Program-made: the position numbers and the translations under genes
The notes under the pieces: generated by a model
Told to the model about the DNA's origin: nothing
What the model saw: the letters and a program-made list of their open reading frames with translations, nothing else
Databases searched by the model: none
Assembly: GCA_963829835.1 (NCBI GenBank)
Contig: CAWHKC010000004.1
Coordinates: forward strand, 1,178,001-1,242,000
DNA length: 64,000 nucleotides
Reading direction: 5' to 3'
Origin: Berkiella sp963829835
GTDB taxonomy: Bacteria; Pseudomonadota; Gammaproteobacteria; Berkiellales; Berkiellaceae
Shown here: positions 9,219 to 17,183 of the stretch, piece after piece
Layout: the number at the start of each line of letters is the position of its first letter
How positions within the stretch are numbered: the first letter of the stretch is position 1

Positions 9219-9551
9219 CTAAAATTTTGTTAAATTTCCGCCACCCAATAAATGTAAATGAACATGAAAAATGGTCTGTCCACTTCCTTTGCCTGTATTC
9301 ACAATAGTCCTAAATGAATCCAGTCCCTGTTCTTTTGCAAAGTTTTTTAATGAAGTCATCATATAACCAAGCAATGGTGCATGTTCTTCTTTTATCTCGT
9401 TTAGACTATCTACATGCAGCTTTGGGATGACCAGAAGATGAACTTTTGCTTTTGGATTAATATCTTTAATAACAAAAATGTGATCATCTTCATATATCTT
9501 ATCTGTGGGAATTTTCCCTTCCGCCATTTTACAAAATAAACAGTCCGTCAT
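9219..9551 (-). CDS. HIT family nucleotide-binding protein (HinT-like)
   Basis: At 110 residues it matches the HinT branch of purine-nucleoside phosphoramidases: N-terminal CLFCKMAEGKIP, and the catalytic histidine triad near the C terminus in HVHLHLLGG. Such proteins hydrolyse AMP-linked phosphoramidates in the cytosol. The gene sits between ubiB and tatA on the same strand, nine bases before tatA, so it seems to be part of the ubi-tat transcript. That placement is positional only and gives no functional link to Tat export. Confidence 0.92.
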   Translation of the reverse strand: MTDCLFCKMAEGKIPTDKIYEDDHIFVIKDINPKAKVHLLVIPKLHVDSLNEIKEEHAPLLGYMMTSLKNFAKEQGLDSFRTIVNTGKGSGQTIFHVHLHLLGGGNLTKF

Positions 9552-9637
9552 ATAACTTTCCTTGTATATGATGTCAATTCACTATTCTACCTTATATTTT
9601 TTCTTTGGCGAATACAGGGATTTCTAACAAAAGATGA

Positions 9638-11290
9638 TTATTTTAAGAGGAGCCAGAATCCGATGAGGGCGCCTCCCCCCATTATCCAGATGCTATATTC
9701 TTGAATAAATGCAGCATATGGGCTAGTCAGACCCACTAAGGTTGCACAAATAAGTATGGCAGACCCAAATATTTTATGTCCAATTCTCAGATCTTTTGTT
9801 TTGACAGAGATGGTGGCCAAAGCGCCGGGCGTTTCATGTTGGTAGTTCATGCGATGGGTTTCATGTTGCCAGTAGCGTGCAATATCATAAATGGCTTCTG
9901 GTAGTTCAGGGAGTCTATCTGACCAAATGGGAAATTTATCACATAAATTATCAAAAAAGGCTTTAGGTCCGTAATGTTTTTTGACCCATTTTTCTAAAAA
10001 GGGTTTGGCGGTTTGCCAAAGATCTAATTCAGGGTAGAGCTGCCTTCCAAGTCCTTCAATGTTGAGTAATGTTTTTTGTAGCAATAAGAGTTGTGGTTGC
10101 ACTTGCATATCAAAGCGTCTAGCGGTTTGAAAGAGTCGTATTAATGTTTGTGCAAAGGAGATTTCTTTTAAGGGCTTTTCAAATATAGGTTCACAAACAG
10201 TTCTAATCGCTGATTCAAAGGCATTAATAGGCGTTCCAGGAGGAACCCAACCAGATTGCACATGCAGCTCTGCTACTTTGCGATAATCGCGTTTGAAAAA
10301 AGCCAAGAAGTTTTCACCAAGATAACGCTGATCTTCAGGGCCTAAAGTGCCCATAATGCCAAAATCCACGGCGACATATTTTGGATTTTGAGGATCTTCT
10401 ATCATGACAAAAATATTGCCAGGGTGCATATCGGCGTGGAAGAAACAATCTCTAAATACTTGGGTGAAGAATATTTCTACGCCACGTTCAGCCAGACGTT
10501 TTAAGTCGGTATTGTGCGCTTTAAGTGTTTTAATGTCCGAAATGGGGACGCCGTGAACACGTTCAATTACCAATATATTTTTACGGCATTGTGGCCAATA
10601 TACTTGGGGGACATAAAGAGTATCCGCATGAGTAAAGTTACGCCGTAACTGAGAGGCATTTGCCGCTTCTCGTAAGAGATCAAGTTCATCAATAAGGGTT
10701 TGCTTAATTTCTGCAACCACCGCAACAGGATGCAGACGATGCGAAGCTTTAATATATCGTTGAATCAGCGCCGCAAAAGATTCCATAAGTTCAACATCAC
10801 GCATCACTTTTTGATGAATGTTTGGTCGTAGTACTTTAACCACAACGCTTGTTCCATCAAGTAACTTTGCGGCATGTACTTGAGAAATCGATGCGGAAGC
10901 TAATGGTTGAACTTCAAATTCTTCAAAGACGGATTCAATGGGTTGGCCAAGACTTTTTTCAACCATTCTTCGTGCTAATTCTCCGGAGAAGGGGGGGACG
11001 CTATCCTGAAGCTTGGCTAACTCATCAGCGATATCATCCGGGAGCAGATCGCGCCGGGTTGATAATATTTGTCCAAATTTAACAAAGATAGGGCCGAGTT
11101 CCCCTAAAGCAAGTCGGATCGCTTCACCATTGGGTAAGGGTTGCTTGCCAAACCAGCGCCAGGGGAAAAAAATAATAAAAATATGCATGGAACGAAAGAG
11201 CGGAGCAGACCAAATATATTTATCTAAACCATATTTCACTAATATGATTTGAATGTGCAGTAGTCGAACTGTTTTTGCTAACCAACGCAT
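9638..11290 (-). CDS. ubiB: ubiquinone biosynthesis accessory protein UbiB
   Basis: This 550-residue member of the ADCK/ABC1 atypical kinase-like family supports ubiquinone synthesis. Visible signatures are the KxGQ motif in FVKFGQILSTRRDLLP (near residue 72), the Ala-rich loop in LASASISQVHAAKL, the HADMHPGN catalytic-type loop, and VDFG for the metal-binding step. Two C-terminal hydrophobic helices (about 505-548) anchor it to the inner membrane. It follows ubiJ with no gap, matching the conserved ubiE-ubiJ-ubiB order. Length agrees with E. coli UbiB (546). Confidence 0.96.
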   Translation of the reverse strand: MRWLAKTVRLLHIQIILVKYGLDKYIWSAPLFRSMHIFIIFFPWRWFGKQPLPNGEAIRLALGELGPIFVKFGQILSTRRDLLPDDIADELAKLQDSVPPFSGELARRMVEKSLGQPIESVFEEFEVQPLASASISQVHAAKLLDGTSVVVKVLRPNIHQKVMRDVELMESFAALIQRYIKASHRLHPVAVVAEIKQTLIDELDLLREAANASQLRRNFTHADTLYVPQVYWPQCRKNILVIERVHGVPISDIKTLKAHNTDLKRLAERGVEIFFTQVFRDCFFHADMHPGNIFVMIEDPQNPKYVAVDFGIMGTLGPEDQRYLGENFLAFFKRDYRKVAELHVQSGWVPPGTPINAFESAIRTVCEPIFEKPLKEISFAQTLIRLFQTARRFDMQVQPQLLLLQKTLLNIEGLGRQLYPELDLWQTAKPFLEKWVKKHYGPKAFFDNLCDKFPIWSDRLPELPEAIYDIARYWQHETHRMNYQHETPGALATISVKTKDLRIGHKIFGSAILICATLVGLTSPYAAFIQEYSIWIMGGGALIGFWLLLK

Positions 11291-11893
11291 TTATTGTTTT
11301 CCCATACGTTGTTGTAAAAGATGCAGTTTGGCTTCAAAGCGTTCAACATCATGACGTAAAATATCAATGTTTTGAAATAGGGCCTTCACATCTACTTGGG
11401 TGGGCAAGAAGTTAATTTCATCTTGTAAATAAGCGCCCATGTCTTGGGTTCTGGCTTGTGCATTTTGCGTTGCCCATTGTTTCGAATGCTGCACAAATTG
11501 CATGATTAAATGGGCCATATTATCACCAACAACCCTAGACAATTTATCTTCCCAATCTACCTCAAGATGATCCCAGCAGTCATAAAGTGCTTTTGCACAA
11601 TCGATATCGCCTTTAATATGCAATCCTGAGTGGGTGCCTTTTTTCGTCAAAATCATCGTGATAAAAGCATTCATTGGGCCAGAAAAAGTGGTATCACAAT
11701 GATTGGGGGTTTGCTCTTGAACTTCTAAACCCTCATCGACAATCCTAAAATAAAGCGGATCAAGATGATCGATACGAAAGCAGATGATTTTACCAATATG
11801 AGGTTTTAAAGGAATAAGACTTTTTTCGTCCAGATGTTTGAGCACAGCAATGAACATGGGAATAAGTGTTGAGGCTATGCTTGAGGCGAACAT
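11291..11893 (-). CDS. ubiJ: ubiquinone biosynthesis accessory factor UbiJ (SCP2-like)
   Basis: The 200-residue protein occupies the ubiJ position between ubiE and ubiB and shows an SCP2-like lipid-binding domain at about residues 15-115 (GKIICFRIDHLDPLYFRIVDEG, then a phrase ending in the FSGPMNAFI strand-helix typical of the family). The tail (about 160-200) is a coiled coil, as in E. coli UbiJ, which organises the Ubi metabolon. It shares one base with the ubiE stop and touches ubiB directly. Confidence 0.9.
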   Translation of the reverse strand: MFASSIASTLIPMFIAVLKHLDEKSLIPLKPHIGKIICFRIDHLDPLYFRIVDEGLEVQEQTPNHCDTTFSGPMNAFITMILTKKGTHSGLHIKGDIDCAKALYDCWDHLEVDWEDKLSRVVGDNMAHLIMQFVQHSKQWATQNAQARTQDMGAYLQDEINFLPTQVDVKALFQNIDILRHDVERFEAKLHLLQQRMGKQ

Positions 11894-12639
11894 CAGAATT
11901 TGATCCCTTTATGAATAGCAACAATACCACCGGTTAAATTATGATATTCGCAATTTTCAAAACCAGCTTTAAGGATAAGTGCCTTTAAAGATTCTTGATC
12001 GGGGTGCATTCGTATAGACTCTGCTAAATATTGATAACTGGCACCATCTTTGGCTATCCATTCACCGAGTTTGGGTAAGACATGAAAAGAATAAGTATCA
12101 TATATTTGAGAAAATAGCGCATTGGTTGGTTTAGAGAATTCTAAAATTATCATTCGCCCACCAGGTCTCAACACACGATAGATGCTTTGTAGGGCTTTCT
12201 CTTTATAAGTGACATTGCGAAGACCAAATCCCATGATAATACGATCAAAACTATTATCTTGAAAAGGTAAATGTTCGGCATTGGCTTGTACTATTTGAAT
12301 AGTATCGACAATCCCTTTGTCAATGAGACGCATTTGAGCATTTTTAAGCATACTCATATTAATGTCAGATAAGATAATTCGCCCCGTCTCTTTTATGATG
12401 GGTGCCATTAAACAAGTTAGATCGCCAGTTCCTGCTGCTAAATCTAGTACCTGCATCCCTTGGCGAAGTTGTAATAGGGCAATCGCATGACGTTTCCATA
12501 TACGATGAATGCCAAGAGACATCAAATCATTCATCACATCATAACGACTGGCTACCGAGTCAAATACATTGGTGACCAGACGTTGTTTCTCATCCACGTC
12601 AACTTGAGTAAAGCCAAAATCAGTTTTGTCTTCTTTCAT
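11893..12639 (-). CDS. ubiE: ubiquinone/menaquinone C-methyltransferase UbiE
   Basis: This class I SAM-dependent methyltransferase of 248 residues performs C-methylation in ubiquinone (and, where present, menaquinone) synthesis. The SAM loop LDLAAGTGDLT lies near residue 65, and the UbiE-specific signatures YDVMNDLMSLGIHRIWK near residue 34 and GFGLRNV near 137 are intact. It heads ubiE-ubiJ-ubiB and lies eight bases after hslU, so the proteostasis and quinone genes may be read together. No menaquinone gene is seen in the window. Confidence 0.96.
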   Translation of the reverse strand: MKEDKTDFGFTQVDVDEKQRLVTNVFDSVASRYDVMNDLMSLGIHRIWKRHAIALLQLRQGMQVLDLAAGTGDLTCLMAPIIKETGRIILSDINMSMLKNAQMRLIDKGIVDTIQIVQANAEHLPFQDNSFDRIIMGFGLRNVTYKEKALQSIYRVLRPGGRMIILEFSKPTNALFSQIYDTYSFHVLPKLGEWIAKDGASYQYLAESIRMHPDQESLKALILKAGFENCEYHNLTGGIVAIHKGIKF

Positions 12640-12647
12640 GACACTCT

Positions 12648-13988
12648 TTATAAAATAAAGCGACTTAAATCTTGATCTTTTACTAAATTAGACAGCTGCT
12701 GATTAACGTAGTTTTTGTCAATCACATAAGATTGTTGCTTTTCGCTAGCATCAAATGAAATATTTTCAAGTAGACGTTCCATTACTGTATGTAAACGTCT
12801 AGCACCAATATTTTCTGTGCGTTCATTCACTTCAGCCGCTAGCTCAGCAATGCGTAAAACGCCGTCTGTTTCAAAGGAAATGGTTACGCCTTCTGTGGCA
12901 AGCAGGGCTTTATATTGTTCGGTTAATGAAGCACTAGGTTCGGTTAAGATTCGAACCAGATCTTCTGTTTTTAGTGCCTCTAATTCTACGCGAATAGGCA
13001 GTCGTCCTTGTAATTCAGGGATCAAATCTGAAGGTTTGGACATATGAAACGCGCCACTGGCAATAAATAACACATGATCTGTTTTTACCATGCCATATTT
13101 TGTGGAGACTGTGCAGCCTTCAACTAGTGGCAATAGATCGCGTTGCACACCTTCTCTTGAAACATCAGCGCCCCCTTGTGAGGAGCCTCGTTGAGTGACT
13201 TTATCGATTTCATCTAAAAACACGATGCCATGTTGTTCTAATCTTTCTACGGCTTTTGTTTTGATATCTTCTTCGTTAACTAATTTAGCTGCTTCTTCTT
13301 CGCTAACAATTTTTAAAGCTTCTTTCACACGCATTTTTCGCGTTTTAGTTTTACTGCCGGAGAGATTTTGAAACATGCCTTGCAATTGATTGGTCATTTC
13401 TTCCATACCAGGAGGAGCCATAATTTCAACGCCCATGGAAGGAATAGACACTTCAAGTTCAATTTCTTGCTCATCCAGCTTGCCAGCCAGTAGTTTGTCT
13501 CTAAAGGCATCTCTTGCGGCACTATTGTCTGAAACAGCTTCTTCGGGAGGGGCGAATTTAAAACCAGGTTTTGGGATAAGAACATCCAAAATACGTTCAA
13601 GTGCTGCCAATTCTGCTCTTTCTTTAACTTTGAGCACAGCTTCTTCACGCGTCATTTTATAAGAGATATCGGCTAAATCTCGGATCATCGATTCAACATC
13701 ACGCCCGACATAACCCACTTCAGTGAATTTAGTTGCTTCAACTTTAATAAAAGGGGCCTTCGCTAATTTGGCAAGACGTCTGGCGATTTCTGTTTTGCCA
13801 ACACCAGTAGGTCCAATCATTAAAATATTTTTGGGCGTAATTTCATTTCGTAAACTGATATCAACTTTCATACGACGATAACGATTACGAAGGGCAATCG
13901 CAACGGCACGCTTAGCGGCAGATTGGCCAACAATATGTTTATCTAATTCGTGAACAATTTCACGCGGAGTCATGACAGAGGTACTCAT
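12648..13988 (-). CDS. hslU: ATP-dependent protease ATPase subunit HslU
   Basis: The 446-residue AAA+ unfoldase feeds proteins into the HslV peptidase. Walker A (GPTGVGKT) lies near residue 54 and Walker B (IVFLDEIDKV) near residue 250; the I domain between them is present. The start motif MTPREIVHELDKHIVGQ and the C-terminal tail ending LSRFIL, which inserts into HslV, are both conserved. It follows hslV by 12 bases as the usual hslVU pair. Confidence 0.97.
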   Translation of the reverse strand: MSTSVMTPREIVHELDKHIVGQSAAKRAVAIALRNRYRRMKVDISLRNEITPKNILMIGPTGVGKTEIARRLAKLAKAPFIKVEATKFTEVGYVGRDVESMIRDLADISYKMTREEAVLKVKERAELAALERILDVLIPKPGFKFAPPEEAVSDNSAARDAFRDKLLAGKLDEQEIELEVSIPSMGVEIMAPPGMEEMTNQLQGMFQNLSGSKTKTRKMRVKEALKIVSEEEAAKLVNEEDIKTKAVERLEQHGIVFLDEIDKVTQRGSSQGGADVSREGVQRDLLPLVEGCTVSTKYGMVKTDHVLFIASGAFHMSKPSDLIPELQGRLPIRVELEALKTEDLVRILTEPSASLTEQYKALLATEGVTISFETDGVLRIAELAAEVNERTENIGARRLHTVMERLLENISFDASEKQQSYVIDKNYVNQQLSNLVKDQDLSRFIL

Positions 13989-14000
13989 TTAAATCTCTCT

Positions 14001-14546
14001 TTAAGCTGTTTTGCTTAATTCTTCTATAGTGATATGGTGATTGGTATAAACGCAGATATCTGCAGCAATTTTTAATGAAGCTTCTACAATGTTATAAGCT
14101 TCCATAGTGGTGTTCTCAAGTAATGCTGTTGCTGCTGATTGCGCAAAGGGTCCGCCTGAACCTATAGCAATGATGCCTTTCTCAGGTTCTATGACATCGC
14201 CGTTTCCGGTAATAATTAAAGAAGCATCTTTGTCTGCTACTGCCAACATCGCTTCAAGACGTCTTAAAATTTTGTCTTGGCGCCAATCTTTAGCCAGCTC
14301 AACTGCAGCTCGGACCAGATGTCCCTGATACATTTCTAATTTGCCTTCAAAACGTTCAAACAAAGTGAAAGCATCGGCAGTACCACCGGCAAAACCAGCG
14401 ATTACTTGATTGTTAAACAAGCGTCGTACTTTTTTGGCATTGCCCTTTAAAACGGTGTTACCAAAAGAAACTTGACCATCACCACCTAAAGCTACTTTAT
14501 CGTCGCGTCTGACTACGACAATTGTAGTTCCTCTGAATTGATCCAA
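14001..14546 (-). CDS. hslV: ATP-dependent protease subunit HslV
   Basis: This proteasome-beta-like peptidase of 181 residues forms the HslVU core. The start codon is TTG at 14546, with AGGAG correctly spaced before it; the pre-sequence MDQFRG is removed to expose the catalytic Thr7 in TTIVVVRR. GGDGQVSFG and the GSGGPFAQSAA region are family hallmarks. It precedes hslU in the same transcript. Confidence 0.97.
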   Translation of the reverse strand: MDQFRGTTIVVVRRDDKVALGGDGQVSFGNTVLKGNAKKVRRLFNNQVIAGFAGGTADAFTLFERFEGKLEMYQGHLVRAAVELAKDWRQDKILRRLEAMLAVADKDASLIITGNGDVIEPEKGIIAIGSGGPFAQSAATALLENTTMEAYNIVEASLKIAADICVYTNHHITIEELSKTA

Positions 14547-14579
14547 GGTAAACTCCTTAAGAGTGTTTGAGGGGTAACA

Positions 14580-15347
14580 TTATACCCCGATTTTCAACAC
14601 CACACTATGTAATGGTTGTAACTGTTCTAGCTGATGTTGTTGTGAGTAAGCTTGGTCTTTACTGGCAAAAGGGCCGATCAAGACGCGGTACCTGGTATCT
14701 TTTGCGCCCATTTTAAAAGTTTGAATACTTGCTTCGAAGCCGGAAAAGGCTAATTGTGCTTTTAATTCTTCTGCTTGTTGTAGCCGATGAAAAGATCCTG
14801 CTTGGATAATATAAGACAAAGGTGTGGCTTGCGTTTTTTCAGCGACAACAGGCTCAGGATTTATTTTAGCTACTGGTAAATTTGGTTCATCATCGATAAT
14901 GGTTGGCAAATCCTGAGGCGCTACGGCAGTTTCTAATGGTTTTTGTAATGCTAACTCAAGCGTATTTGAGGCGATACTGGCTTCACTGATATCTGCACCT
15001 GTGGGATCCGTGCTTGGCAAAACAGTATAAAAATCAAAACGTGAACTACTTTTGGAGTCTTGTGCGAGGGTTGGGTTTTTTGGTTTTGACCCAGCTTTGC
15101 GTTTTTGCGTGGTCTTTGTTGTCGGTGGGAGTTCTTCTTGAATTTCAATTTTTGCCGTTTGGATTGGGGCCGGATTGCTGTGTAATTTCCAATACATTAT
15201 TGCCGATAAACCAACGCCTAGCAACAAACCCAGGATTGTCCAAGACCACGCAGGCATTAATGCAGAATTGTTTTGCGCTTTATTCGGGTTGAATCTTCGA
15301 GTGGCGCTGGGTTGGACGCGACGTCTTTTTGCGTAATCTTTCGTCAT
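14580..15347 (-). CDS. SPOR-domain cell-division protein (FtsN-like)
   Basis: The 255-residue bitopic protein has a short basic cytosolic N terminus, one TM helix at about residues 31-51 (WTILGLLLGVGLSAIMYW), a long Pro/Thr/Lys-rich periplasmic linker, and a C-terminal SPOR domain (about 178-255, YIIQAGSFHRLQQAEELKAQ ... YRVLIGPFASKDQA), which binds denuded septal peptidoglycan. Architecture and position upstream of hslVU and near priA match ftsN of other gammaproteobacteria. The short FtsN essential helix cannot be assigned with confidence, so the exact symbol is withheld. Confidence 0.85.
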   Translation of the reverse strand: MTKDYAKRRRVQPSATRRFNPNKAQNNSALMPAWSWTILGLLLGVGLSAIMYWKLHSNPAPIQTAKIEIQEELPPTTKTTQKRKAGSKPKNPTLAQDSKSSSRFDFYTVLPSTDPTGADISEASIASNTLELALQKPLETAVAPQDLPTIIDDEPNLPVAKINPEPVVAEKTQATPLSYIIQAGSFHRLQQAEELKAQLAFSGFEASIQTFKMGAKDTRYRVLIGPFASKDQAYSQQHQLEQLQPLHSVVLKIGV

Positions 15348-15573
15348 ATTTTTTATTCAAATAACTTATTGTGGATGCTGTAAATGACATGCGAACATTC
15401 TAGAACATTTTGAAGAGGTTCACACCCGCTTGGACCTTGAAGTATAGAATTCTCAAGGCGATGAGGATAGATAGCCTGGTATATGGGTGTAAGCGCAATA
15501 GACGGAATGAAAAAAATACAGATAAAATCAGCAAATATTATAATTTCCAATATGTCATTTATTTGAGGGCAAT

Positions 15574-16461
15574 ATGAAGTCAAAAAGCAAACTTAAGGTT
15601 GGCATTCAATTAGTAAAAGAAAGTTTTAACGTAGCTTCTTCTGTCAACGGACTCTATTTCTTAATGATTTGTTCCTTTTTTTGCACTCTCGTTTCCTTGG
15701 CTGCCTTTTTTGGTTTTTCTTATCTTTACGCTGGGGATTTTGAATCACTTGCTCAAATGATGGACTCAAAACAATTTGCAGGTGTATTAATTATAGGTGG
15801 CTTTATTCAATTTTTTATTTTTCAATTTTTATCCATCTTTTTTAATGTTGCCTTGTTTGGTGCCATTCGTTTACATTTCGAAAATAAACCCACTTCTTTT
15901 TATATAGCGATCCAATTTGCACTCTCAAAATTCAAACTCATATTCAGTTGGGCTTGTGTAAGCTTTGTCATAGGTAATCTCATTGCTTATATTTTCAAAC
16001 CCGTGGGTGAGCAATTTTCCTTTTTTGGCTCTATTTTTAAAGGCTTGTTAGGGTTAACGTGGGGAGTGGCAACTTATTTTGTTATTCCAATGATAGCATT
16101 TGAACGAAATAAGAATATAAAAGAGATAATAAAAGATTCTGCGAAGTTAGTAAAAGAAAAACTACCTGAACAAATAGGTGCAAAAGTTTATATCAGTACT
16201 CTCTACTTCATGTTCGCAATTGTGCTTTTTATCACTTTTGTTATCGGCATATTTTCTGCCGTTATAACGGGGTTTTCTGGTAGTATTCTTCCTTTTATCC
16301 TTATTGGAATTAGTTTTAGCATCTTAATATTAGGTATGATTATTTTGTCACTGATAACCAATATGACCTACGCTGTGTTAAATGTGGCGATGTATGATTA
16401 TGCTAAAAAAGGGAATTTGCCTCCTCAATTTAATCAACCAATTATATTGCAAGCAATTTAA
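15574..16461 (+). CDS. six-TM membrane protein resembling DUF6159
   Basis: This 295-residue protein is nearly all membrane helices (about six, at residues 25-52, 70-95, 120-142, 155-175, 205-235 and 240-270). The central phrase GLTWGVATYFVIPMIAFER, followed by an amphipathic helix with DSAKLVKEK, resembles the DUF6159 pattern (W...T.FV.P...E ... S..L.KE). GAGGG stands before the ATG at 15574. The gene is alone, divergent from the SPOR gene. Function is unknown. Confidence 0.75.
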   Translation: MKSKSKLKVGIQLVKESFNVASSVNGLYFLMICSFFCTLVSLAAFFGFSYLYAGDFESLAQMMDSKQFAGVLIIGGFIQFFIFQFLSIFFNVALFGAIRLHFENKPTSFYIAIQFALSKFKLIFSWACVSFVIGNLIAYIFKPVGEQFSFFGSIFKGLLGLTWGVATYFVIPMIAFERNKNIKEIIKDSAKLVKEKLPEQIGAKVYISTLYFMFAIVLFITFVIGIFSAVITGFSGSILPFILIGISFSILILGMIILSLITNMTYAVLNVAMYDYAKKGNLPPQFNQPIILQAI

Positions 16462-16627
16462 CCTTACTGCACCAAAAGATGATTTAGGATGGCTTTGTAA
16501 TGGCCTTTCGATAAGGATCAATGCTCAAATCAAAGTAAGATTTATGGTTGTTTTTCAAGGATGATCGGTATTAAGTTAAATCGTGTATTTACAATAAATC
16601 AACGCAAAATAAAACCCATATAATCAT

Positions 16628-16669
16628 ACATATAATTATATTGACATTTATATGTGTTTTTGCTAAATT
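16628..16669 (+). promoter_or_regulatory. brnTA promoter with overlapping inverted repeat
   Basis: TTGACA (16641-16646) and TAAATT (16664-16669) are 17 bases apart, a near-consensus sigma-70 promoter. The toxin ATG begins at 16676, about seven bases after the -10, so the transcript should start at or next to the start codon. ACATATA (16628-16634) and TATATGT (16649-16655) form an inverted repeat around the -35, and a perfect 12-bp palindrome lies at 16630-16641. This fits autorepression by the antitoxin, as known for BrnTA; the binding itself is inferred. Confidence 0.7.
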
Positions 16670-16675
16670 TTAATT

Positions 16676-16957
16676 ATGGAAGAATCTAACTTCGAATGGG
16701 ATGATAAAAAAGACTCCATCAATCGTCAGAAGCATGGAGTGTCATTCTATGAAGCGCAACAAGCATTTTTAGACCCAGGAAGAGTCATTGCAGAAGATTT
16801 AGAACACGGTCATTCTGAGCAACGCTATTACTGTTTTGGAAAAGTAGAGAAAGCTATTATGACAGTTAGATTTACTTATAGAGGGGCTAAGATACGAATA
16901 ATTGGTGCCGGTTACTGGCGAAAAGGGAAAAAGATTTATGAAAAAGCGAAAAGTTAA
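16676..16957 (+). CDS. brnT: BrnT family toxin
   Basis: The 93-residue protein matches the BrnT ribonuclease toxin family: FEWDDKKDSINRQKHGVSF at the N terminus (family pattern FEWD..K...N..KHGV.F) and the middle HSEQRYYCFGK strand. The family end motif, usually R.ISAR.A...E...Y, here reads RIIGAGYWRKGKKIYEK, so the ISAR core and the usual Glu are altered. BrnT toxins cleave RNA and are neutralised by the next gene. Its stop overlaps the antitoxin start by 20 bases. The change in the last motif may weaken activity; that is inference. Confidence 0.85.
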   Translation: MEESNFEWDDKKDSINRQKHGVSFYEAQQAFLDPGRVIAEDLEHGHSEQRYYCFGKVEKAIMTVRFTYRGAKIRIIGAGYWRKGKKIYEKAKS

Positions 16958-17183
16958 ATATAGCGATGAACCTATTGGTAAAATCAAGATTGTAGCTGAT
17001 TTTCTACCTAGTCCAGAAGAATTAGCCCTAAAAGAAGAAACAGTTAAAATTACGATATCTTTAACTAAAGAAAGTATTGATTTTTTTAAAGATAAAGCTG
17101 AAGAAAATCATACAAATTATCAAAAAATGATACGCCAGTTGCTCGATCAATATGCTGCTTACTATAAACATCAAGGACATTAA
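16938..17183 (+). CDS. antitoxin of the BrnT pair (BrnA/CopG-like)
   Basis: From the ATG at 16938 the product has 81 residues: a basic N-terminal half, then a ribbon-helix-helix-like C-terminal half with VKITISLTKESIDFFKDKAEE followed by YQKMIRQLLDQY, typical of BrnA/CopG antitoxins that bind the toxin and their own promoter. The longer frame from 16902 lacks a ribosome site and runs deep into the toxin gene. The stop overlaps the convergent priA stop by four bases. Confidence 0.8.
   Translation: MKKRKVKYSDEPIGKIKIVADFLPSPEELALKEETVKITISLTKESIDFFKDKAEENHTNYQKMIRQLLDQYAAYYKHQGH

Noticed and set aside
13394..13648. Frame of 84 codons inside hslU
   Set aside because: It lies in another frame of the conserved hslU gene and shows no independent signal.
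15353..15583. Minus-strand frame of 76 codons upstream of the SPOR gene
   Set aside because: No ribosome site, no family resemblance, and it overlaps the start of the convincing membrane-protein gene at 15574.
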